DNA from: an uncultured Porphyromonadaceae bacterium
GTDB lineage: Bacteria; Bacteroidota; Bacteroidia; Bacteroidales; Muribaculaceae
DNA length: 14,879 nt
NCBI GenBank assembly: GCA_900546835.1
Contig: UREH01000043.1
Coordinates: 1 to 14,879 of the forward strand
Direction of reading: 5' to 3'
Part shown: one piece after another, positions 1 through 6,963 of the stretch
Numbering within the stretch: position 1 is the stretch's first letter
Layout of the letters: every line of letters starts with the position of its first letter
Program-made: the position numbers and the translations under genes
Notes under the pieces: generated by a model
Told to the model about the DNA's origin: nothing
The model's database searches: none
Seen by the model: the letters and a program-made list of their open reading frames with translations, nothing else

Positions 1-393
1 GAAATCAACCGCCCGGGCGCCCGCACGCGCTTCGTGATTGACTCGGCCGGCACGGGCGACTACCACATCGGCGACCTTCCCGACCGCCGCATGCGTATCC
101 ACGCCCGGCGCCGGGGATACAACCTCACCCACCGCGCACGTCAGGTCAGCGAAGCCGACTTCGACCGCTTCGACCTGATTGTGGGGATGGACGCCTCGAA
201 TCTCCGCAATCTGCGCTCTCTATCGCCCACGCCCGAGGCCGAGAAGAAGATAGTGCCGATGGCCGACTTTTTCCGGATAGCCACACGCTACGACTATGTG
301 CCCGACCCCTACTACGAGGGTGCCGAAGGATTCGAGCTGGTGCTCGACCTCCTCGAAGACGGTTGCCGCAACCTCTATGAACAGCTGAAATGA
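1..393 (+). CDS. Low-molecular-weight protein tyrosine phosphatase, 5'-truncated
   Basis: This is the C-terminal ~130 residues of a low-molecular-weight protein tyrosine phosphatase, a small cytoplasmic enzyme that removes phosphate from phosphotyrosine. The frame is open from base 1. Visible family marks are the strand VIDSAGTGDYHIGD, the RARQV segment after the second helix, the DLIVGMDASNLRNL stretch, and VPDPYY near the end. The Asp in DPYY (about residue 102 of the fragment) is the family's general acid. The N-terminal P-loop (CxxxxxR-S) lies outside the window, so catalytic competence cannot be checked. Family members are about 150-160 residues, so only ~20-25 are missing. The stop overlaps the next start (ATGA at 390-393), which suggests translational coupling. 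In many bacteria such enzymes act on tyrosine kinases of polysaccharide export. The glycosyltransferase operon nearby is suggestive but lies on the other strand. Confidence 0.9.
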   Translation, partial: EINRPGARTRFVIDSAGTGDYHIGDLPDRRMRIHARRRGYNLTHRARQVSEADFDRFDLIVGMDASNLRNLRSLSPTPEAEKKIVPMADFFRIATRYDYVPDPYYEGAEGFELVLDLLEDGCRNLYEQLK

Positions 394-1286
394 GACAGAA
401 CCGACTCAAACGCTATACCATATGGCTTATGGGAGCGCTCGGCGCGATGCTCGTGCTCTGGGCCTCCTTCGGCTCGCGCGGCGATGCCACGGAAACCGCC
501 GTCGCCCTTGAAAATGAAGATGTCGCTCCGGCCGAATCCGCCACGGCCCCCACGCCGGAACCCAAAGCCGCGCCAGAACCCAAGGCGAAGCCTGAGGCGC
601 CGGCACAGAATGCCGCCGACGCCGAAGCTACTCCAAGCCGTCTGCTGGCTATGCTTCTCCCCTCCGACACTATTCGCGCGCGCAACCCATACGAAGCCCA
701 TTTCGACTCGATGCCACCCGGAGGCATAAAAATGCATATCAATGCTGTAGGAGGCACCCTCGGCCGGGTGTTCAACGACTCCAACTACCTCCATATCGCC
801 ACAGCCGAGCGCATCGGCATCCGCCCTCTGCGCTCCCTACGCGACGCTTGGGATGGTGGCTCGCGCCTGGAGCGCATATCAAGCTGCGAGGCCTATTATC
901 TCGACAATCTCACCCACTCGCTCCCATTCCTCGTGCCTCAGGCGCATAGACTGCTGAAAGACATCGGCATGGCCTTCCGCGACTCACTGCAGGCTCGCGG
1001 AGGAGGCGATTACCGCATCAAAGTTACTTCCGTGCTCCGCACACCGCGTCTGGTAAGCCGCCTCCGGCGCCGCAACCGCAACGCCGTCGATACCTCGGCA
1101 CACCTCTACGGCACCACTTTCGACATCAGCTATGCCAAATTCATCTGCAATTCAACCCGCACACCGCGCACCCAGGAGGATATGAAAAACCTACTTGCTG
1201 AGGTAGTCAACGACATGCGCGCCCGCGGCCGCTGCTACGTGAAATACGAACGCAAGCAGGCATGCTTCCACATCACCGCCCGCTGA
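390..1286 (+). CDS. DUF5715-like envelope protein with M15-peptidase-type motif
   Basis: A 298-residue protein starting inside the stop of the phosphatase gene (ATGA overlap). It begins with a basic stretch and one membrane segment (about residues 10-26), followed by an Ala/Pro/Glu/Lys-rich linker (about 40-80) and a folded region from about 95 to the end. The C-terminal third carries SAHLYGTTFD (236-245) and ends in CFHITAR (292-298). This resembles the metal-binding arrangement of M15 D-Ala-D-Ala peptidases: SxHxxGxxxD, then a late His. Here H238, D245 and H294 would be the ligands. SVLRTPR (214-220) sits where M15 enzymes have a substrate-binding Arg. The assignment to DUF5715 is from memory of Bacteroidetes proteins with the SAHLYGTTFDI signature. 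Peptidoglycan-trimming activity in the periplasm is inference. The protein is membrane-anchored, and the Pro-rich linker fits spanning the periplasm. Confidence 0.72.
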   Translation: MRQNRLKRYTIWLMGALGAMLVLWASFGSRGDATETAVALENEDVAPAESATAPTPEPKAAPEPKAKPEAPAQNAADAEATPSRLLAMLLPSDTIRARNPYEAHFDSMPPGGIKMHINAVGGTLGRVFNDSNYLHIATAERIGIRPLRSLRDAWDGGSRLERISSCEAYYLDNLTHSLPFLVPQAHRLLKDIGMAFRDSLQARGGGDYRIKVTSVLRTPRLVSRLRRRNRNAVDTSAHLYGTTFDISYAKFICNSTRTPRTQEDMKNLLAEVVNDMRARGRCYVKYERKQACFHITAR

Positions 1287-1335
1287 TCCTCCACGCCCCC
1301 TCAAGCCACGGAAACCCGCCGCAGACGGCCCGTCA

Positions 1336-2115
1336 TCACTGCCCCTCAGGGTGCTGGCGTAGCAATGTCGTCAGCTTATAGTGCGCCTCCAGGAGCGCCC
1401 ACACCAGCCCGGGCCGGCCGTCGCGCCAGCCACCCTTGAGGAAATAGCTTCTTACAAACCGACCCAGCGGCTTAACGGCATATGCCGCCGCAGAATAGCG
1501 GCGCTTGCCGCGGCGCTCGACCTCTTTTTCAGCATATCGCGACGCCTTCTCCATCCGCGAATTTATCGTATTCTCCTCCAGATGGATAATCGCCAGGTCG
1601 CGACGCGAGGTCGGTATAGACTTTACATCGCCGGAAACCACCGGCTGAGCATGAATCACCGGGGGCCAGTCGATTGCATCGCGGCGAGCGAAGCGGGTGA
1701 CGTAGTCGGGATAAAGCGAATGCAACTCGCGCCCCATGAAGCTGTTGCGCCGGGGAATGCGCAGGGCCGCGGGCGCGTCTGCCCGAGCCGCAACCTCGTA
1801 AAGATAATCACGCAGACGCCCGGGCACCACCTCATCGGCATCGACAATGAGTACCCAGGGCGACGTAGCAGCCTGAATCGCGGCGTTGCGCGCAGGCTCG
1901 CAGATGCCGCAGCGCTCGAAATCCACGATGCGCGCCCCGTGGGCGGCAGCAATCTCTCGCGTGCGGTCGGTGCTGTGCATGTCGACCACCACTATCTCGT
2001 CGAAACCGCGGAGCGAGCGGAGAACATCCTCCAGGTAGCGCTCGGCGTTGTAGGTGTTCATCACGGCTGAAATCCGCGGTCGGGGGGCGCCTTGGTTTAT
2101 CTGCTGGGTCGGCAT
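1336..2115 (-). CDS. Glycosyltransferase family 2, WaaE/KdtX-like
   Basis: A 259-residue GT-A-fold glycosyltransferase, the last gene of a three-gene minus-strand operon. The nucleotide-sugar-binding N-terminus reads ISAVMNTYNAERYLEDVL (15-32) with VVVDMHSTDRT (42-52). The DxD motif is VDADE (91-95), which coordinates the metal and the sugar diphosphate. The features EPARNAAI (73-80) and the C-terminal FLKGGWRDGRPGL (225-237) resemble the WaaE/KdtX group, which adds glucose to lipopolysaccharide core. The actual sugar and acceptor here are unknown. No membrane segment is visible, so it should be a cytoplasmic or membrane-associated enzyme. Its start overlaps the end of the upstream GT4 gene by 19 bases, implying coupled translation. 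The convergent gap to the plus-strand DUF5715 gene is only 49 bp, and I see no clear terminator in it. Confidence 0.9.
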   Translation of the reverse strand: MPTQQINQGAPRPRISAVMNTYNAERYLEDVLRSLRGFDEIVVVDMHSTDRTREIAAAHGARIVDFERCGICEPARNAAIQAATSPWVLIVDADEVVPGRLRDYLYEVAARADAPAALRIPRRNSFMGRELHSLYPDYVTRFARRDAIDWPPVIHAQPVVSGDVKSIPTSRRDLAIIHLEENTINSRMEKASRYAEKEVERRGKRRYSAAAYAVKPLGRFVRSYFLKGGWRDGRPGLVWALLEAHYKLTTLLRQHPEGQ

Positions 2116-3272
2116 AAGTCTAACAATTGATTTACAGATTCATGGATATCGAAAGTCCTGGCACGCTCGACCGAGGCAGCAGCAAGGCGCTCGCGCATTG
2201 CGGGGTCAGCCGCCAATTGCGAAAGCGCCGAAGCCAGCGCGTCGACGTCGCCAACAGGCACGAGTATTCCGGCTCGCCAGCCATCGAGCACCTCGGCCGG
2301 CCCCGATGGGCAGTCGGATGCCACCACCGGACGTCCGAGCACCATGGCCTCGACGAGCACCAGCCCGAAACCCTCGTATTTCGAGGCGAGCACAAGTGCT
2401 TCGGCACGCGATATATATGGGGCGGCATCGCTCTGGAATCCAGTGAAGACGGTGGCATCCTCGATATGAAGTTCGGTGGCGAGATGGCGCAGCATGGCTT
2501 CGTCGCGTCCGGCGCCGACAACCACCAGTCCGGGAAACGGTCCGTCAGCCTCTGTGCGTGCTTTGGCATAGGCCCGCAAAAGAGTCGATACATCCTTCTG
2601 GCTCTCTTCAAGCCGCTCCACGGCAACGAAATACGGTTTTCGCACCTCCACTCCCGTCTTCCCCTCACCGCGACGGCGCAGGTCGGCGAAGTTGTATCCG
2701 TTGTAGATACGCGTAAATCTGGATGCGAGCTCCGGAAAGAGGCGCTTGCCCTCCTCCACCATTACATTGGAAATCAATGCAATATGCGCGTAATTAGCCA
2801 TACCGCGCATCTGCCGGAGCGTATGGCGGCGGCTACGGCGCAGATTCTCCTCAATACTGAAATGATAGAACCCAACCACTGGCACCCGGCAACTGCGGAG
2901 CATCGTGTAAAACGTTGCATCGAAGTCGATTACAGCATCCGCCTTACTGATGAGCCGCTTCAGCCGACGGTGCGCCACGGCTGTGCGTATCGGATTGAGT
3001 ATCAGTTCATCGTAGATTTTAGCCGCCGCGGGGATGCGACGCCTGATTTTTTCTTTGCGCCAATGGGTAAGCGCCGGAGCGTCGACCAGATACTCCACGC
3101 TCACACCCTCGGGAAGACGGGAGCGGTGCACCTCCAGATCGCCCATGGCCGTACCGATGGCGAGTGTCACGTCGTAGCGGTCGAGCGGGATATTGCGCAG
3201 ATACTCCGTAAGAATCGTATCTATACCACCGTCGAGAAACCGACTGATCATAAAAAGCAGGCGTGTCTTCAT
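2097..3272 (-). CDS. Glycosyltransferase family 4 (GT-B fold)
   Basis: A 391-residue glycosyltransferase. The N-terminus LLFMISRFLDGGIDTILTEYL (5-25) is the family's glycine-containing acceptor-side loop. The C-terminal donor domain holds YFVAVERLEESQKDVSTLL (214-232), VVGAGRDE (251-258) and the retaining GT4 signature EGFGLVLVEAM (300-310), where E300 and E308 form the EX7E motif. It is full length for the family and has no transmembrane helix. It is the middle gene of the operon: 21 bp separate it from the upstream GT2 gene, and its last codons overlap the start of the downstream GT2. Donor and acceptor cannot be read from sequence. The context of two GT2 enzymes points to stepwise assembly of a surface glycan such as a lipopolysaccharide core, O-antigen or capsule repeat. 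A long open frame on the opposite strand (2127-3293) is a codon-bias shadow. Confidence 0.9.
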   Translation of the reverse strand: MKTRLLFMISRFLDGGIDTILTEYLRNIPLDRYDVTLAIGTAMGDLEVHRSRLPEGVSVEYLVDAPALTHWRKEKIRRRIPAAAKIYDELILNPIRTAVAHRRLKRLISKADAVIDFDATFYTMLRSCRVPVVGFYHFSIEENLRRSRRHTLRQMRGMANYAHIALISNVMVEEGKRLFPELASRFTRIYNGYNFADLRRRGEGKTGVEVRKPYFVAVERLEESQKDVSTLLRAYAKARTEADGPFPGLVVVGAGRDEAMLRHLATELHIEDATVFTGFQSDAAPYISRAEALVLASKYEGFGLVLVEAMVLGRPVVASDCPSGPAEVLDGWRAGILVPVGDVDALASALSQLAADPAMRERLAAASVERARTFDIHESVNQLLDLCRPSR

Positions 3273-3293
3273 ATTATGGGCGAAAGATGGTGA

Positions 3294-4286
3294 TTAGTGC
3301 TGTAGCCCTGTGAAATTAAGGTACTTGTCGACCTCGTAGAGCGCTATAAGGCGCCGGCGCCGCGTCGACGCCCCGGGGCTGAGCCGGTCGAGGTTCGCCA
3401 GAATCGCCGCGCCATGGCTCTCTATCACCGCCGGGAAGCTACCGAGGCGCTTCCACGTGCGCCCTGCGAGCATTGCCCGCTGCGCAGGAGTCAGCTTCAA
3501 TGCATCGGCCACACGCACCATAATCGGCAGACCCTCGATAAAATATACCCCTGATTTCGACGCTCCCGGCGATACCTTGGCGTTGTGCTGGCGGAAATAG
3601 TTGAGCTTTTCGCGCACCTCGACAGCCGCGCCGCGCCGGGCGAGGTTCACCCAGAACAGCCAGTCGCCGCAATATCGCATCCGCGTCTGGGCATCTTCGA
3701 TTTCCGGAGCCGCCGAGCGGCGGAAAATCGCCATCGAGGCGTTGTAGAGGTCGGCCGTCCACAGCAGTTTCTTCTTAATGAAATCCTGACCTTCGTAGCG
3801 CTCTATGTGCGGCTGGCCCGGGCGATAACGGTCCCAGTCGGCCCCGGGAATAGAAGCGCCGGCAGCGTCGACCATGTGCGAGCCGGTAAAGGCCACCACG
3901 GCATCCGAATCCGCATCGAGCAGCGGCACCAGCGTGGCCAGAAATCCCGGATCAGCGTAGTCGTCGCTCTCGGCAATCCACACGTAGCGGCCGCGCGCCA
4001 GCGCCAGCCCCCGGCGCCACTGGGCGAACGTCGAACCGGAATTGCGCTCGTTCACTACGATATGCGCCACCTTGGGATGCTCCCGATAGCGCTCGATAAC
4101 CTCCCGGCTGCTGTCGGTCGAGCAATCGTCGAGCAGAATAAGTTCGAAATCAGCAAACGTCTGGGCGAGAATACTGTCAATACGCTGCGCAAGATAAGGA
4201 GCGTGGTTGAAGTTCGGTACAATCACGCTCACGGCAGGTTCCGGCAAGCGCCCCTGCGGTTCAATATCTGCTGATGTGGTCTGCAT
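3294..4286 (-). CDS. Glycosyltransferase family 2
   Basis: First gene of the glycosyltransferase operon, 330 residues from the ATG at 4286. The open frame reaches a TTG at 4319, but that extension overlaps a good promoter (see 4295-4325) and precedes the fold, so ATG is preferred. The GT-A core starts at VSVIVPNFNHAPYL (19-32), with LLDDCSTDSS (51-60) for the nucleotide and AESDDY (105-110) as the DxD region. The C-terminal half (about 150-330) is a less conserved acceptor region without membrane helices. It likely transfers a sugar from a nucleotide donor to a growing surface glycan; specificity is unknown. It ends 21 bp before the GT4 gene. The apparent start is almost leaderless relative to the predicted promoter, which is unusual enough to leave some doubt about the exact N-terminus. 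Confidence 0.88.
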   Translation of the reverse strand: MQTTSADIEPQGRLPEPAVSVIVPNFNHAPYLAQRIDSILAQTFADFELILLDDCSTDSSREVIERYREHPKVAHIVVNERNSGSTFAQWRRGLALARGRYVWIAESDDYADPGFLATLVPLLDADSDAVVAFTGSHMVDAAGASIPGADWDRYRPGQPHIERYEGQDFIKKKLLWTADLYNASMAIFRRSAAPEIEDAQTRMRYCGDWLFWVNLARRGAAVEVREKLNYFRQHNAKVSPGASKSGVYFIEGLPIMVRVADALKLTPAQRAMLAGRTWKRLGSFPAVIESHGAAILANLDRLSPGASTRRRRLIALYEVDKYLNFTGLQH

Positions 4287-4294
4287 TACACCGG

Positions 4295-4325
4295 CAAAAA
4301 TACGAATAAGCGAGGGCAATGCAAA
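4295..4325 (-). promoter_or_regulatory. Promoter of the glycosyltransferase operon
   Basis: Read on the minus strand, TTTG (4325-4322), a 19-bp spacer and TATTTTTG (4302-4295) match the Bacteroidetes consensus TTTG-N19-21-TAnnTTTG exactly. Transcription would begin a few bases downstream, very close to the ATG at 4286, so the transcript would be leaderless or nearly so. The -33 part lies inside a strong dyad (4315-4343). Confidence 0.55.
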
Positions 4326-4343
4326 ATTAATTTTAGCATTGCC
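4315..4343. repeat. Inverted repeat overlapping the -33 region of the GT promoter
   Basis: GGCAATGC (4315-4322) and GCATTGCC (4336-4343) are perfect complements. They enclose the palindrome AAAATTAATTTT plus one extra A, so the whole 29-bp stretch is a dyad with a single bulge. It covers the predicted -33 element of the glycosyltransferase operon. An operator for a dimeric regulator is possible. As RNA it could also stop read-through from the outer-membrane gene, although that gene has its own terminator at 4391-4435. Confidence 0.6.
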
Positions 4344-4390
4344 GAGCGTGAGTATTTAAGACAGAAGTCAATAATACAAAAAAATTATGC

Positions 4391-4435
4391 CAACGGCAAC
4401 CGATGCTCCGCCAGAGCCACCGAATTGCCGTTGGT
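4391..4435 (-). terminator. Intrinsic terminator of the outer-membrane protein gene
   Basis: CCAACGGCAA (4391-4400) and TTGCCGTTGG (4426-4435) form a perfect 10-bp stem. The 25-nt loop can itself fold (GCTC/GAGC). On the minus strand the stem is followed by a T-rich tract, the complement of the A run at about 4379-4385. It lies 20 bp past the stop of the minus-strand gene at 4455. Confidence 0.75.
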
Positions 4436-4454
4436 CATTATTATCTCCTGGCGT

Positions 4455-4979
4455 TTAGAGCGAGAAGCGGGCTCCGACCTGCAGCAGGCCCTGGGCGCCG
4501 AAGCCGAGTTCGCCGAAGAGCGTCACCGACCGCGAGATGCCCACCGATGCCCCCAGCGGAGTAAACTGATAGGCGAAATAAGTGCAGTTGTACGAGTCCA
4601 TGTGGTGCGGCATCATATGGGAAATCACTGCACCGAGACCCACGTGGCCGTAAAGCGTCACCATACTGTTGCGCCAGTAGTTGTAGCGCCCGTTGAGCAT
4701 CAGCACGTGGTAAGCGATCGACGAATGGTCCGGACCACCCTTGGTCGTACACGTGGAAATTGAATAACTCGGCCCGATCCAGAAGTTGCGGGCCACGTTG
4801 AAATTCACGCCGAGCGTCACGGCACCCCAGGCGTTGTTCACTCCGCCCCAGCCGTCGTGGCAGTCGGTGGCATCCATCTGGGTGTAGCCGCCGTAGCCGA
4901 GTTGAATTTCAGCCTTCTGGGCCGATGCGGCCCCAACCAGGCCCACAAGAGCCACTAACGCGACAAGAAAACGTTTCAT
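4455..4979 (-). CDS. Small outer-membrane beta-barrel protein
   Basis: A 174-residue exported protein. The signal peptide is MKRFLVALVALVGLVGAASA, with predicted cleavage after A20 (AASA|Q). The mature part is built of alternating, Gly/aromatic-rich amphipathic strands (for example LQVGARFSL and VTLGVNFNVARNFWIGPSYS). It ends in a C-terminal aromatic-x-x pattern (ARFSL), as expected for a barrel inserted by the Bam machinery. Its size suggests a narrow barrel of about eight strands, in the range of OmpW/OmpA-like or OmpX-like proteins. I cannot assign a substrate. Three Cys residues are present in the mature protein. It is monocistronic: a terminator follows it, and the gene upstream diverges. 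No clean TAnnTTTG promoter was found upstream in the AT-rich stretch after 4980. Confidence 0.8.
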   Translation of the reverse strand: MKRFLVALVALVGLVGAASAQKAEIQLGYGGYTQMDATDCHDGWGGVNNAWGAVTLGVNFNVARNFWIGPSYSISTCTTKGGPDHSSIAYHVLMLNGRYNYWRNSMVTLYGHVGLGAVISHMMPHHMDSYNCTYFAYQFTPLGASVGISRSVTLFGELGFGAQGLLQVGARFSL

Positions 4980-5445
4980 AATACTGATGATTGAGGTTTT
5001 ACTTTTTTGAAGTCATTTAAACTTTTCTTCGAAAAGAATACGTCTTGTGAAAACATTTTAAGAAAACGTTTAAAGACTTATTAAATCGTTTTTACCCCTT
5101 TTAAACATCCCGTCCCCCCAAAAGGTTTGCCACCTCACATATGAGGTTTTCAGCCCGATTGCCCCGTCTCGCATATTTAAGCAACTTTAACAAATTGGAG
5201 GGTGGCGAAATGTGCCCATTATAATTGCCTTTGCATAAATTGCATGTAACCCGTTCCAATCATACCACTAACCTATAGCCATTTTCTCTCTATCCAATAT
5301 CACCTGTCTCATTTCGAATCACTTCTGTTAACCGCTCACTATAATTATCGACCGCAATCTGCTTGAGGCCAACCCGACGGGGAGCCAGAATCCCGGCCAT
5401 CAGGGTCTCTGATTGTCCCCTGCCATTTCTAAACCTATTATCCCG

Positions 5446-5471
5446 AAAGTGCTCTTTGTATAGAGCACTTT
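5446..5471. repeat. Hairpin 1 upstream of the ATPase (TGCTCT-N6-AGAGCA type)
   Basis: AAAGTGCTCT (5446-5455) and AGAGCACTTT (5462-5471) form a perfect 10-bp stem with loop ttgtat. It is followed by TT. It shares the core GTGCTCT/AGAGCAC with the next hairpin, whose core is ATGCTCT/AGAGCAT. It could end transcription arriving from the left, but its repetition makes a protein-binding site equally likely. Confidence 0.7.
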
Positions 5472-5476
5472 TTCGC

Positions 5477-5504
5477 AAAAATGCTCTATCCGGAGAGCAT
5501 TTTT
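5477..5504. repeat. Hairpin 2 upstream of the ATPase, same core
   Basis: AAAAATGCTCT (5477-5487) and AGAGCATTTTT (5494-5504) form a perfect 11-bp stem with loop atccgg. Its dyad centre (5490.5) lies 32 bp from that of hairpin 1 (5458.5), about three helical turns. It sits directly upstream of the ATPase promoter. Confidence 0.7.
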
Positions 5505-5515
5505 TATTAAAAACA

Positions 5516-5546
5516 TTGTTTGCAAAATGCACTTTTACTATTTTTG
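5516..5546 (+). promoter_or_regulatory. Promoter of the AAA_14 ATPase gene
   Basis: TTG (5516-5518), a 20-bp spacer and TATTTTTG (5539-5546) match the Bacteroidetes vegetative promoter consensus. The start codon at 5577 lies about 25 bp past the expected transcription start. The promoter falls inside the open frame that could begin at a TTG at 5520, which argues for the ATG at 5577. Confidence 0.65.
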
Positions 5547-5576
5547 CAGAGAAATAGGCAACAGAAACCTGATTTT

Positions 5577-6785
5577 ATGGAAAACCTGATACGCACATCC
5601 CAAAGGCTTGTCAACCTGATTGACACCTCTACACACCGATATCTTTTCAACCATATAAGCTGGGACTCAAGGCAGGTTATGATAAAGGGCGCACGCGGAG
5701 TGGGGAAAACCACGATGCTACTCCAGCGGATCAAGGAACAGTTCGGGCTATCTGAGAAGGCCCTCTACGCATCATGCGACAATATGTGGTTTACTGACAA
5801 CCGGATAATTGACCTCGTGGAGTGGCATGAAGCGCACGGAGGCACACACCTGTTTCTCGACGAGATACATCTTTATGAAGGAAACTGGCACCGCGAACTG
5901 AAAAACATCTACGACAGTTTCCCGAACTACCATGTAGTGTTTACCGGGAGTTCCATAATTCACCTTGATGCCGCCCTGGCCGACCTGAGCCGGCGGTGCA
6001 TCCCGTATCGGCTCTACGGCCTTTCGTTCAGGGAATGGCTGAAATTTATGAATATTGCAGACATCGGAGCAATACCACTCGAAGAGCTACTCACACAACA
6101 TGGACAGCTAGCATGGAGTATCATCAACCGAATCGGCAACAATAAGATTCTACCGCTTTTCAATCAATATCTCGGCAAAGGTTATTATCCTTATTTCAAG
6201 ACAGATTCCAAATTAGGCGACTATTACGGTCGAGTGGAGCGCAGCGTGGACACAACCATCATGCGCGACCTGCCTGCCGCCGAACGAATCGAATACGAAA
6301 CATTATACAAGCTACGGAAACTTCTGTATATCATATCGTCGGAAGTTCCGTTCAGTCTGAACGTGCAGGCGTTGAGTCAAAAGATTCAAGTGGCGCGCAA
6401 CACGGTGGTTCGCATGTTCGGATTGCTCGACAAAGGAGCGGTGCTCCGCTCTATTCACAGCGGCTGGCACTCTCCCAAATCCATCGCAAAACCTGAAAAA
6501 GTCCTTTTTGACAATACCGATATAATGGCTGCCTTAAGCAATATGAATGAGATTGGTACGGTGCGCGAAACTTTTGTGGCATCCATGCTCGCGCCAAATC
6601 ACAAGCTCGCCGAGCCACCGGCAGGCGATCTGATGGTCGACGAGAGACTGCTTTTTGAAATAGGAGGTAAAAACAAGAATTTCAGCCAGATTGCCGACAT
6701 TCCCGATAGTTATGTCATCGCTGACGACATCGAAACGGGGCTTGGCAATAAAATACCTCTATGGCTCATGGGGTTCTTATACTGA
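5577..6785 (+). CDS. AAA_14/DUF4143-family ATPase
   Basis: A 402-residue protein from the ATG at 5577; the frame extends to a TTG at 5520, but the promoter lies there. Walker A is GARGVGKT (38-45), Walker B is HLFLDEIH (91-98), and a sensor-like VVFTGSS follows (120-126). The layout YRLYGLSFREWL (144-155) right after the AAA core is typical of AAA_14. A winged-helix-like segment (about 260-290, with SQKIQVARNTVVRMFGLLDKG) leads to the C-terminal DUF4143 region, whose FEIGGKNKNF (360-369) is a family hallmark with a PD-(D/E)xK-like appearance. Such genes are abundant and variable in Bacteroidales. Their role is unknown; links to mobile DNA or toxin-antitoxin-like functions have been suggested. 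It stands alone, with its own promoter, and is lower in GC than the flanking AraC and glycosyltransferase genes, consistent with acquisition. Confidence 0.88.
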   Translation: MENLIRTSQRLVNLIDTSTHRYLFNHISWDSRQVMIKGARGVGKTTMLLQRIKEQFGLSEKALYASCDNMWFTDNRIIDLVEWHEAHGGTHLFLDEIHLYEGNWHRELKNIYDSFPNYHVVFTGSSIIHLDAALADLSRRCIPYRLYGLSFREWLKFMNIADIGAIPLEELLTQHGQLAWSIINRIGNNKILPLFNQYLGKGYYPYFKTDSKLGDYYGRVERSVDTTIMRDLPAAERIEYETLYKLRKLLYIISSEVPFSLNVQALSQKIQVARNTVVRMFGLLDKGAVLRSIHSGWHSPKSIAKPEKVLFDNTDIMAALSNMNEIGTVRETFVASMLAPNHKLAEPPAGDLMVDERLLFEIGGKNKNFSQIADIPDSYVIADDIETGLGNKIPLWLMGFLY

Positions 6786-6859
6786 AGGTTCCTTTGCCAT
6801 TATAGAAATTTCCGGAAGAATCCAGGAATAATTTTACCAAAAGAATTGGAACAAAAGGG

Positions 6860-6890
6860 TTGGCAAAATGGGAGAAAAGGCGTAAATTTG
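6860..6890 (+). promoter_or_regulatory. Promoter of the araC-eamA operon
   Basis: TTG (6860-6862), a 20-bp spacer and TAAATTTG (6883-6890) are a perfect Bacteroidetes promoter. The leader to the ATG at 6964 would be about 67 nt. I see no clear operator in it. Confidence 0.65.
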
Positions 6891-6963
6891 ATGCAGTATT
6901 TGCATAAAAGGGAAATTTTGCCCTGTAAGGCCTATAAATACCCAAATCAGCCAGCCACTCCCT

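Larger units (their letters stand above)
4980..5576. other. 597-bp divergent intergenic region
   Basis: This stretch separates the outer-membrane gene (-) from the ATPase gene (+). The part next to the outer-membrane gene (4980-5110) is AT-rich and should hold its promoter, but no consensus -7 box is visible. It contains small dyads: CTTTTC/GAAAAG near 5030 and ACCTCA/TGAGGT at 5132-5147. The central part (5160-5440) shows nothing I recognise; a short minus-strand open frame there is not convincing. The last part holds two tandem hairpins and the ATPase promoter, described separately. Confidence 0.6.

Noticed and set aside
2127..3293. Long plus-strand open frame (388 codons) opposite the GT4 gene
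   Set aside because: The translation has no family resemblance, while the minus-strand frame is a clear GT4 enzyme. It is a codon-bias shadow.
5290..5532. Minus-strand 80-codon frame between the outer-membrane and ATPase genes
   Set aside because: Its first third is the translation of the two hairpins and the ATPase promoter. The rest (about 5290-5450) looks vaguely protein-like but matches nothing I know; at most it is a gene remnant.
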